64,000 nucleotides of DNA. It comes from Trichoplax sp. H2 (taxonomy: Eukaryota > Placozoa > Uniplacotomia > Trichoplacea). The notes under the pieces are model-generated. The model was not told the DNA's origin and ran no database searches. It worked only from the letters and a program-made list of their open reading frames with translations. The stretch's first letter is position 1. Each line of letters opens with the position of its first letter. The DNA lies in the NCBI GenBank assembly GCA_003344405.1, contig NOWV01000039.1, forward strand, positions 248,001-312,000. The letters run 5' to 3'. The position numbers and the translations under genes are program-made. This document shows positions 24,825 through 41,142 of the stretch, one piece after another.

Positions 24825-27800
24825 TTAAAGAAAGCTTAACCCAACACCGAATTGAAAACCTGGACTAATTCTAAAATTATAAAAAATTATAGTTAGAATT
24901 TTGAATATTAAAAATAACCGATAAGACGTCCTTAAAAAGCTCATTCATGCTATTTTTCACTTACCTATCAGTGGCGTGAGCTCTGCAAGGTACGCAATAG
25001 TTTAGTTCTAACTGTGCAACACCTAATTTAACCAGCAATCCAATACCGTAACTCCAGCGATACCCCCGAATTAATTCTTCTGTAGAGTCGCGGATAGCAG
25101 CTATAGATTACGATAGAAGGTTATCATTAAGCGTTCAGTATTATTTTAACGGAGATAGGAAGTAGTCAGTAGATAGTAATATACTGCAATAAACTTACAT
25201 GAGCGTATATGACCAAGATTTCCTGCATTCACAAATAAGTGTGTTCTGAGTCGTTCACCAAATCCACCTTGAAGCGGTTTGAATGGCAATGGAGATATTA
25301 GATGTAATCCTGATGCCCATAGTGCATTGCCACCGATGGAATCGCCTTAAAAAATCGTACGCCAGACTTACTTATAATCGAGACTAGAAATATGAAAAAG
25401 ATTTTTAAATTTCCCTAGCGAAGCCCTACCTTCACTATGTGGTCCAATGCCTCTCATCTGAAATCCGCGAATTGATAAAGGACCACCTAGGAAAAACCTG
25501 CAATATGTTAAAAGCAATCAGACTAACGTTAGTAACTATATTATTATGTTGCCTTTATAAAATAGTGTACCTATCACTTATTTTAGATTGGCCATCCGAA
25601 GCTAACAGTCCAAGATTTAGGGAAGAAGAAAAGACCTATAAAATGCTGTTGATTAGCTATCTGCGATGTTTATGCATTTTTACATCTTAATAATGGCTCT
25701 TTATAGATGTATTCTTTATACCATTAACTTACTATGTTGTAAGGCAAAGTTTTGTTATATTGACATTCCAAGAAAAATCTATGAAATTTAGTATCCCCTA
25801 GACTTCCCAGGCCTGCGTGTTCCTAATTAATGTTTTAACATAATAAATAATACAGTAATTACGGTAAGGTTATTTGTACACGTAACCTTAGTAAGTTCAT
25901 GCTAGACCGTAACATTTCAAGTGACTATACACCAATACCTGTTCAAATCTTATGAAATGACCAGTGGTCGGGGAGACGCTATGATCTCTAGTATCTCGCA
26001 TGAAAGCATGCTGATTTTATATAATAGATGGCATTAGCAGACTAATTCAGCAGCCGGCGTAAAAGCTTGTGGAGTAATTATAATAATTGTCATTGCATAT
26101 CCACTTAACAAACCTTTATAGAACATTTTAAAGAATGACCAGACTCCTCCCGTACAGCCCAGGATGATCGATCTGATAAGCACTGAATCTCTCTCCATAC
26201 ACTATCGAAATGTAAGCTATGAGCACCAAATTCTGTAATAATCTGTGCAAAAAATATTTTTTGAAATATTTTAGATGATTTCACTTCATATCTTCCTCAA
26301 ACGTGCCACAACTAGAGTCAATATCAAATCCACTATGCAATTGCATCTAATATTGAACAACTAAATTATGCTTTTGCCCGTACTGGATATTGGAAACCAA
26401 TGCCTCGGGATATTTCTTTGAATGAACTTTGCACAAAGTCTATCGTTCCTTGATACAACGTTGAAGTCAGGCTGGAATATAAGGTATATTGTATATGATC
26501 ACCTTCTATAGCTATTAATGCTAAATGTTGCGTTATGTACGTATAATTTTTCAAATTTTGTTATAACTAATATGAATAGCCCACCTTTTCTCTTTATCGC
26601 CAAATAAGGGTTTAATGAAAGATAGCTGTATTTAATAAGCATAATCAAGAGAATTAAAGAACTTTCTACATGACATCAATAAAGCAACCAAAGTTATGTA
26701 CCTGCAATGTTGTGGATTTCTTTGCACCGTATGCAATACTGCCCATTAATTCTTCAGCACGTCCAAAGAGGTTTCTAAGCTTGCCACCAATAACCTAATC
26801 ATTTTAATCCGTTAATAGGAATGAGACACTAGCAATAAAGCATTTGTAGGCTGTAACAACGTCATAAAGACCATTCATTTAAAGCTATCTTTTACCAAGC
26901 GGCTATCCTGATTTCCAACTTCAGTCTTGAACTGAGCGGAAAAACGGCTCAATTCCCTTACTCGAAAAGTAACATCTAATTCTATCGGATCAGCTTTCTT
27001 ATCTGTAATAAGTATAAATACATTAATTGAAACAGTACAACATTATCGTATCTAAAGATACCGCTTATTATTTATACGTGTATAGCTATAAGAATTTGAA
27101 ACTTTTACATTGCAATAGTAAGTATCCTTCAATGAAATATACGAGTATAAGATTATATTCTATCAATCCTACTGCTTCTTTTTATCAATACGCTTACAAT
27201 CACCGCCTACCTGAAGCGGCATCAATAAAGACATTGACCGGATGAAAAATATCTAGGTCTTCCAGATAATTTTTAGATAGATACATCTCCTTTACAAGCT
27301 ATAAAATTTTACGAGAATCAGTGCCAAGATAATAAATTTAGGCAAAAGAAGTAGCTCTTATTCACCTCTTCAAACGTGGCAGCTTCAAATACGTTGTGGA
27401 TTTTAGGTTGTACTAAATCAGTTCTAGTTACACGTAGTCCATCTATGTTGATATTGTGAACTTTGATCTAAAACACAAGCACAGCGGAGAGCGCTTATTG
27501 TACTTTGAGGCAGTAGTAATATTTAGAAAGTTAAAGTGCGATAACAGTACAGTATGGAACTATAAATTAATGGTTAGCAGCACGGTACAGTATACAATTG
27601 GTGATTATTTATAACGAACAATAATAAACTGCGCTCTAAGATTGTCTACAAAATCAGAACAACAAGTAAGTTATATGCAATTATGCATGGACAAGCAATA
27701 TAGTTCTTATCATATACGTATGTACCTTCTTATTTTTTAATTGCTGTTCAGCAGATTTGATTATAATAACCCCAAAATAGTGTAAAGCAGATGATATAGA

Positions 27801-28806
27801 GGATAAAAAGTACATAATGCAATCAGTTAATTTTGTCTGTCATAATAAAACGATTTGTAGTTATTTTTCCGCAATATACGGTATATGCATGGACTCGATA
27901 TTACTTGAAATTCAACTTATTATTTATGGTAACATTAAGCTTACCAAACGTGTAGCACCTCTCTTCTCATTCTCTGCTCCCTGCATCGATGACCCTTTAC
28001 CGGTTGTTTCCTAATTAAATTATAGTTATAGTAGGAGATATTTTATCATATCTTTTATCAATTGCGAATCGCATTATTTTTAATGAATATAGCAAATGAA
28101 AGTCACAAATCCCTTGCAAGAAGATTTAGGTTGCTACTTGCATTTATAGGTTTAGAAGCTTTGTAATGTCATTTGAGGAGTAAAACTACGACGAGATGCA
28201 AGTATGCATGTCTCTTTACACTAGCAGTAATATACTTGCATTATGTACAAGCTGTTATATCATTATTAGTAGCTGGAGAGTATCAACCATAGTATCAACA
28301 TGAGTATTTTTCAACCTTGTTGAAAGTGGAACTAAGTAGAAATACTGTAAGTTTTTGTAGACTGGACTTGGATAACTTACGAGTACTTGATTGGGCATTT
28401 TACCCAAGAAGAAATCGAATGCATTCTTATACTTTATATGTAGATTCAATTTTAGCTTCAAATTTACCATAGTGACCATACTGTACGCAAACTACCAATT
28501 CGAGTAAGCGGATAATTTCCTAGCTCAAGGATCAAATCATATGCGAAAAATCGAATCTACAGTACTGTAAAAATCACAAGGTATATCTTTGGCCTATATA
28601 ATGTAGATAGACAGCCTATCCAATACTGTATAGTATATAATAAAGTTGATCGATTGGAATTATTGATAATCGTATCTCAATCCATGATGTTAACCACGTC
28701 GACTCTAGCATAGTCCTGGCAATACCTGCTACATACTCGTCCATATGAGGATCGCTTTTATATATTTGCATCGTTAATTGTTACATCATCTTACCTCTTC
28801 AGCCAT
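24825..28806 (-). CDS. SAMM50: Sorting and assembly machinery component SAM50
   Basis: Omp85-type outer-membrane barrel that inserts beta-barrel proteins into the mitochondrial outer membrane. Seventeen exons keep frame: 28806-28795 (MAEE), 28010-27945, 27743-27726 (an 18-bp microexon), 27467-27366, 27298-27211, 27002-26896, 26794-26702, 26625-26585, 26471-26384, 26242-26114, 26010-25939, 25822-25733, 25635-25571, 25497-25430, 25345-25199, 25079-24965, 24864-24825; 446 residues against 469 in human. The POTRA region is about residues 33-115 ([37 protein letters not shown]). The barrel carries the family signature [20 protein letters not shown], then [11 protein letters not shown] and QLELNYCVP, and ends with QFGVGLSFL, the C-terminal beta-signal with terminal aromatic and Leu. 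The N-terminal exons are the least conserved; the microexon is supported only by phase and splice sites. Confidence 0.95.
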
Positions 28807-29235
28807 GATTTTCCAAATAGAATCAGACTCAAAATTGATACAGTTATCAGGTTCCTTTTGCTCCTGTACAACGCTGGTACATGGATTGTGTGATTAGAAT
28901 CGAGCTATCAATCAGTGCTACCCCAAAGAACTGATCGCAGATCTTCAAAACGAAGGTAAAAGTGAGCGCAAGCAGCACACTAAATCTGCTGAGAGTGAGA
29001 ACTGTGCTGTACTAGCGACTGAAGAAAGGGAGTGTGCTGTATAGCTCAGTGTACTATACACTATACAGTACTGTATACCGTATAGTCAGGGACTTCAAAT
29101 TCGCTATGATTTGCAGATTCATTTTACCTACGGTAACACGCAGAAGACTCATGCTACCTGACATACCGTCCGTCCGTAGTCTTCCAGTTCATGAACGGTT
29201 GAGTCACCTACGGTATTCGTGACCACTACTACACT
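28807..29235. other. Divergent intergenic region with palindromic motif
   Basis: Separates SAMM50 from the plus-strand orphan. Between about 28990 and 29090 it contains CACTATACAGTACTGTATA, one of the TACTGTACAGTA-type palindromes that recur elsewhere in the window. It may serve as a shared promoter region, but no core element is identifiable. Confidence 0.4.
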
Positions 29236-29541
29236 ATGAGCCAGAAGCCTGAGACAGGGTCAACTATCCATGATTGGACTGGGCCAAGCCAAGTGAACGT
29301 TCACATTCATATTGGAGGATACACACTTTGCATGGATGTTAACGATCCTGATGTAAATAGTAAAGTTCCAATCTTCTTCTTCTAATTGTGCTTACAGTAT
29401 ATAGTGCTTCAAATATTATCCAAGAAGTTCGACTGCATCTTTAAATGTTGCCCTGATGCTAGTGAAATTGCAGATGTTCTGAAACCTTGGACTTTGTGCA
29501 TTGAACGACTATTAGAGGACGATCAGCGTGCATGCTCGTAG
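29236..29541 (+). CDS. Small two-exon orphan protein
   Basis: I do not recognise the product. Exon 29236-29352 starts MSQKPETGSTIHDWTGPSQV and ends VNDPD; a 45-bp intron has a GTAAAT donor and a pyrimidine-rich TTCTTCTTC...TTACAG acceptor; exon 29398-29541 continues YIVLQILSKKFDCIFKCC and ends at TAG. The joined frame has 86 residues, is Cys-rich in its second half (about residues 50-86), and has mixed composition and higher GC than flanking DNA. A strong donor-like GTAAGT follows right after the stop, so a 3' UTR intron or alternative isoform is possible. It lies 243 bp upstream of cyclin H on the same strand and could be an upstream transcript or part of its 5' region. Confidence 0.5.
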
Positions 29542-29783
29542 AGTAAGTACCGTTGTTATGTTGTTGTATGTTGCATGCTGATGTCGGTTAATTTAAGGAG
29601 CATTGAATGATTGGTACACAGACTATCTACAGTATCCTATCGCGACTATTGAAAATAGTTAATCTGTGTTTGCTACGTTCTATTTTAATCAGGACTTGCT
29701 ACTACCTGTATGAAGCTATCATAACAATTTGTTGCTTTCTTTCAGTTCGTAACTGGTTTTGAGCGCGTCCTGAACAAGTGAAC

Positions 29784-32180
29784 ATGTATCACACTAGTAC
29801 ACAACGAAAATATTGGACATTTCCCAACGAAGAGGAAATTGCCCAACATAAAGGCGCTCTACATAACCAATTCTTTCAAAAATTAAAGGTATTTGAAAGA
29901 CCTAATAAGCAATAATACAACTGCCAGAAACTGATTCCAAATGTTACGCTTTAATTCTAAAGTCGTGAGCTAGACGTCGTTTAATTGTTGATATTTTGGG
30001 GTTTCCCTAAATGCTACAAATTCGTAACTTAATTGTCAACGATTTAAAATTGCATAACTTGCAGGATGATGATTCTAGACATATACGTACCAAAGGTAAG
30101 AAATTTTTACTGTGCGATATTTATTCTAGTCGTTTTATGAGTACTATTTAGCATACTTATACATCACCGTTGGATCAATTTTCTGACTGGAGTCATTCAT
30201 TAATTTACAGATTTGCCCAGTGTAGAAGAACTAGATCATCTTTGCACCTTTTATGAATTCGAATTAATGGATCTCTGCAGGCGTTTTGACCCACCAATGC
30301 CTGTAACTACTCTGGCAAGTTTTATTCTAAAATAATTACTTAGCTGTCAGTTACTGTACGCTGTAATTACTAAAACTTTCCAGTATAGCAATTTATGATA
30401 GTGTAATGATGAGGAATAATGGCATTATTGTTATTATTAAATAACTAACTTGCACTTTCTAATTAGGCTACAGCTGCAGTGTATATGAAGAGATTTTATC
30501 TTGTTTGTTCCGTGATGGACTATCACCCATGTGATATCATGTCAGTAAAAATTATGGATTACCCATTCCTTGATTTAATAAATTGTATCTCAATGCTACA
30601 TAAATAAGGAAGGATGACGAACGATATAGGAAAATTAATCAGATACATCGATGTACCTAACACAGGTTGGCATGCGTCTACCTTGCTACGAAGGTCGACG
30701 AGTATAATATTTCTATAGATAAGTTTTTGACAATGGTTCCTGAAAACGATAAGGAACGAGCCAAAAGTCGTACGCTTGGATTCGAGGTACGTGGGCTGCT
30801 TCTATCATCGAAATGTTACTGATAAATTGATGATATTCAAATCCTTTCTAGCTATTAGTAATGGAAAAATTGAAATTTCATCTGACAATACATTGTCCGT
30901 ATAGACCAGTGGAAGGTTTATTAATCAACATTATGGTATATACTATGAATACATGGATTAGTTACGCTAGGAGAAGCAGTTGACTTGAGCACATATTTAA
31001 AATTTTCGTCTTTCTTTATATTAGACGGTGATTCCAGAAATTGCCGATAAAATAGACGAGGTTAGAAGGCATATCGATAAATTTTTATCGAAGATACTGT
31101 ATTGTCAAGCAATGTTGATCTATCCCCCATCTCAGGTAATATAAATTGTTTGTACGGAATTAAAGCGCTTTATTGACTAAATATTTGTCTAATGCGTAAG
31201 GTCGGTGAAATTGCTTTATTCCCTTTACAGATTGCACTTGCGGCAATAATTGAAGCTGGTGAAAAAGCAGGACTGGACTTATTCGAGTCTGTTATATCTG
31301 CAGTATTAAATAACAATTCCTAAATATCTGATTCTCTCTTAATTTTAAATAACGTGTTCTATGTTCTAATAGGCGATATCTTAAACAGCATGTCGTGGGC
31401 AAATCAGATGACAATAAATATATCCAGCTGGTAGCGAAATTAAAAGGTTGCTTTAATAGATTAGCAAATTTTACATCACCATAATACGCATTGCCTAGAT
31501 TTCTAGAAAATTGTAGTGCTGCAAGTAAGTACTCATTTAATATAAAATGTTGCAGATATTCGTAAAATGACTAATCGGAGTCCTACAAAAATAGATGTAC
31601 ATACGGTATGGAAATAATCGCAATGCTGCTTTTGAATAAATTTTAGAACTCTAATCTTGTTATTTATGTTTTAATATAGCATCAATATGTAATATTAAAA
31701 ACTGCTCCATTTATTGTTTTCTACTCAACAGAAAGAGAAAATTGAAGAGAAAGTCAGAATTTATCGTAATGAAAATCATAATCCTGATAGCCACGCGTGC
31801 GTTACAAAAATTAAAGCGAGATTGATATATTGTAGATCGTAGTCGTTCAATAACAGATATATAAAACATACAGAACTGATTATAGTACGTTAATTATGTT
31901 GCATCTATCAAAGTGTCTTATTTGATATGTTTTCAGTTACAAACGTTTACGTGAAGAGGAGGAGAAAATGCTTGAGCAGAGACAAGCGGAGAAGCGTACT
32001 CGTTTAGCTAAGGTGCCCTACCAAAATCGATCTGTACGACCCTAAACATGTCATACTTTTGTTTACTATGTGAACAATATTTATAATATTCTTATGGATA
32101 ATTTCGAATAGTTATTGCTAATTTCGAAATACTTGTTATAATAGGACAAGAAACAACGAGAAAGCAAATTATTGCGATAA
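29784..32180 (+). CDS. CCNH: Cyclin H
   Basis: Regulatory cyclin of the CDK-activating kinase (CDK7-cyclin H-MAT1), also part of TFIIH. Thirteen exons keep frame: 29784-29888, 30065-30095, 30211-30314, 30467-30540, 30666-30786, 30852-30935, 31025-31135, 31231-31286, 31373-31446, 31556-31605, 31732-31796, 31937-32012, 32145-32180; 328 residues against 323 in human. It begins MYHTSTQRKYWTFPNEEEIA, the family's characteristic N-terminal helix. The first cyclin box includes AAVYMKRFYLVCSVMDYHPC and LACVYLATKVDEYN; the second has LKFHLTIHCPYRPVEG and QAMLIYPPSQIALAAII. It ends in a charged, Lys/Glu-rich tail (KRLREEEEKMLEQRQ) shorter in acidic residues than the human one. The intron after 30314 has a GC donor (CTG/GCAAGT). 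The start is preceded by AAC and followed by the conserved MYH. Confidence 0.95.
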
Positions 32181-34631
32181 TTATTTGTAGCATTTGATAA
32201 CATGGCGATGATGCTTGGTTCTGGAATCAATGCATACTCGTATACCGTATGTGTATGATTATAATATTAATTACTTTATAAAGGGTCCGTATTTTCGGTT
32301 CATCCTTTATTCTTAAATATTTACTGCAATTTGTAAGTTTATTGTAGTCGAATTTTATTCAGAATGATCTGAAGTATGTACGTGTGTTTAACTTTAGCAA
32401 ATTCGATTGATTGGTAAAATTTGATTCTGTATAAAGCATTTCGCCTATACTTAATCAGTGTATAGCATACGAGTCACCGTGTTGCATTTGTTGGATTTTA
32501 ATTGCAGTAAATATATTTATTCTTTGCATTGATGTCTTTCTACGCTTGTATGGCATACCTATAGCTATGAAGAAACTATTATTGTAGTGGCATACGGGTC
32601 TATAACTGATATAACCAATGTATTAACTTGTGGGTACTTCTAACCTACGTCATACCATATGGCACTGACTGCATTTGGAAGTGCTGTGAAGACTAAATCG
32701 GTTACAGTAGATTGACACGGTGAAATATTAACTGCACACGCGTATCATTTCTGGATGGCAAATATGCTGTATATAGTTAACACATGCTAGAAATTTTTCC
32801 TGTTGTTGTTTTCTAAGCATGGATTATTACTATTGTTCCATACTTGCATGATGATGATCAATGATGTAAGTGTTCGAGTATCTACTCTACCTGAACGTGT
32901 CCATTCAATATTAGTCAATAATCATGCATGTCAATGTTGTACACCTCGATTCATGCTCCAAGATGGGTACTGTACTATGTTAAAAGTGTGCAATAATGTA
33001 GTGTATCAATAACGCAGCCTATTTGCAATGCAAACAAAGCATTAACGGTGCTGCTGATGTTCTTACTGTATTGTCGTCCACTGTTATTGACAAAAGGCGA
33101 AATCTGTACTAAGACCAAGATGAATGTCATGGGAGTGGGGATAGAAGTGATTGATGATTGTTGTGAAGTGGGTTATTCCACATTAGATAGGTTATGTTAA
33201 GGAGGGGAAAAAAAAGCAGCAAGAAATATGTGTAGCGATATTGCAGCAGCAACTATCCGGCAACACAGCTGGCAGACGATCTGCTGTTCACACCTCATCG
33301 CGGCACACTGTAGCTTTTTGGAGAACAGTTGTGTATAGTACTGTATGACACCGGGCTAATGTTGCCGTTGGTAAGTCATTGAGTCATATGTCCGTGGGCA
33401 AAATGACCGTTGACCATTGTACTGTACAAGTGTACATTGTACTTGTTCAAACAGTGTTCAGAAGACAGGTACGGACTGGTATGGGACCGTACCGTGTATG
33501 GTGATCCGAACCGTACCAGTACAATACTGTTTCTTTGGATTATGTCATATGCATTCATGACGTACAGTACATTGTACACTGGCGATGTACAGTGCCAAGA
33601 CTGTAAAGTACTGTCAGATGCAAGACGTCACAGCCATCATCACACGACTCAGTACAAACGCTTATAATACAGTGCTGTCCCGTTTTACTCTTCATATTGG
33701 ACCTGCCTCCCTCTGGTACACTGTACAGTACGGCAATTTACAGTAGGCCGTAGACCATACTGTACAGTACAGTGCAAATGTGGTCCTTTTTTTTTAGCTG
33801 TTTTTATACCGGTTGAAGGTAATTTAATTAAATAATCTATTTAATTAAAGCAGTCCAACTTTATTTATCCTACAACGTTGATAGGTTACAGTGTAGACTC
33901 GATAGTCAGTAGTTAGTTATTGTACATGAGAGAGTAAAAGTACTTAGACGTTGAAAAATTGCCTTAGTCAAAATATTCACTACAACCAACTCCAGTGATA
34001 GACTTGAAAAAGTGCTTCAACGACTTGACGGTTGACTTGTACTAGAACGGTGTTCCAATTCACAATTAGAAATCCGCGTTGGAGAGAGCGCAAAACAATT
34101 TTTGCGCTCTCTCGTTGGTAAAGGCTGGCAATTGATTCCAACAACGCTTCAAATTCGATGAAATCTTGATAATCTTAATCTTTAATTGGCCAGTCAAAGT
34201 CGAATATAAAACATTGGCTATTGCATACCAATGGAGAATTAACCCAGCATCTGTCATCGTCAACCTTTTGCAAAAGGATAGAAGAAAGATAAGAAAGGCT
34301 AACCAAAACTTTTGATTGGCACTTGTACTACCATTATTCCTCTACACGCCTGCATCTCTTCTTACTGTATACGTTGCTAGATGATATATCCTATTATAGT
34401 CACGACCAAATATTTCCATTAAGGGTGACATCAACGTTTGAATTTTCAAAAAGTGTTCGCTCATTTCCAGAAGATAAAGCATTCTTAAGTTCATTGGTAA
34501 AAATGCAATACTCGTAAAAAGAACCAATTACTCGTATACCTGGATATGACAGCTAACCACTAAGTGTACTACACTGGTAAGGTTCAAACTCTTTGAAATC
34601 TCGAAAGTTAGCTGAAAGAAATCTTTTCAAG
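32181..34631. other. Intergenic with palindromic repeat island
   Basis: No supported gene. From about 33330 to 33780 the sequence becomes GC-richer and carries many GTACAGTAC/CTGTACAG palindromes, which create overlapping open frames on both strands (for example 33376-33579 and 33410-33667) that are artefacts of the repeat. A 65-codon minus frame at 34066-34263 spans a hairpin and has no motif. Confidence 0.5.
34082..34113. repeat. Perfect 14-bp hairpin
   Basis: GAGAGAGCGCAAAA at 34082-34095 is complementary to TTTTGCGCTCTCTC at 34100-34113 around a 4-nt loop. It is far more GC-rich than the surroundings. Its role is unknown; it does not match the histone 3' stem-loop. Confidence 0.85.
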
Positions 34632-39790
<5,159 letters not shown>

Positions 39791-41142
39791 ACCCCTTATT
39801 TTTTATTTGCCTTTGCGAATATAAATAAATCTTTTATTTTCAGCCTTATATTCCACATGAAACGTCCATGTTTATGAATTGGTTTAGTTAACTAAATGTG
39901 ATAGATTGTAAATGATCATCACTTTGTTTTAAAAAATGTATCACGGAGCAGCTAATAGCAGTCATGTGATGCTATAATTATTAAACGTGCCTTTAATTGC
40001 TGTATATAATATCTCGCAACCTTTTGTTTTATAGACTAAAAGATTATTAATGCATGTTAATTAATGTTGAAAATTTTGCAAAAAAGACAATGAATATTAT
40101 CTGCAGGTACTATTAAAATTATACTCTAATTGATTCGTTTTAAAATCCAAAGGAAACCATAATTTTTATCCGAATGAAATTGTTAGATTTGGGTTACCCG
40201 AGTCACCCAAAAAAGTAGCTATTGATATTATGTGTATAGCTTTGTAATTTATAATGTAACAAAATTGTTATAATATTGGCAACAAGTTTAAATTTGTCCA
40301 AAAAATTGCAAATTATATCAAGCCATAATCTGCATTTTGGCTAAAAGCCTCAGCTGTGCTTTATAATCTAAGAATTTATTCAATGAATTTTGCTATCTTA
40401 TTAAGAAAGGTGATCACCAATTGTATACTTGTGCTTTGCATCAATTTATATACCGCTTGACTGTTAGTAAAATTTATCAGCAATCGCTTACCCTTAAATG
40501 TATGGATTGTGTATCTTTACTCGTGTTTTATATCATCCTAATTGACTTTATTGAAAGAAAGATGTTATTAACTATAGATTACATCATTCCAAGTGTGGTA
40601 ATCTACGCGTGAATATTTTCTTAGGTAAGTAAAAGCTAATCTCTGATATATTTAAATAGCAAATGATGATTTTTAGATAATCGGTTGATAAAAAATATGA
40701 TTACTTCTTGAAATTTTCAAGAATGAACAGATAGCTGATGCGCACAATTTAATATAGGATTACTTTTTATTTTTATTTGTAACTTAGATACATATATTTT
40801 AATTTTTATCCCTACTTAGGACATTTTAGAAAGAGATCGATGTGTATTTTCGTCGGGTTGGTATTACAATCGCCAATAAATATTGGAATGTCTACGTAGC
40901 ATTTAGACCTGAAGGAGCAGCTAGTAGTACTGTAGCTAATAAACTTCCTGAGAGCTAAACAATTTCCACAAGAACTGAATAATTTATTCGCTGGATAGCC
41001 CTCTTTAATATTAATTCCTATTCTCCGATACCTTTATGCAGTAGTACTTGTCTTGGCATATTTCAAGTTAATACTTTAATGAATGCATACGCGAATAGTC
41101 GTTGGCGAATCCTTTTAGATTTACGAATTACGATAAGTATTC
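39791..41142. other. Convergent intergenic region
   Basis: Lies between the convergent PI4KB and guanine-deaminase-like stops. The plus frame at 40421-40612 has no motif or splice partner; I see no gene here. Confidence 0.5.

Noticed and set aside
25439-25690. 83-codon plus-strand frame
   Set aside because: Antisense shadow of SAMM50 exons at 25430-25497 and 25571-25635.
31507-31524. Possible 18-bp exon in cyclin H (ENCSAA)
   Set aside because: It would leave a 31-bp intron; direct joining of 31446 to 31556 gives KLKDIRKM, which fits the family better.
33376-33667. Overlapping long frames on both strands
   Set aside because: They run through GTACAGTAC palindromic tracts, which lack stops in most frames; they are repeat artefacts.
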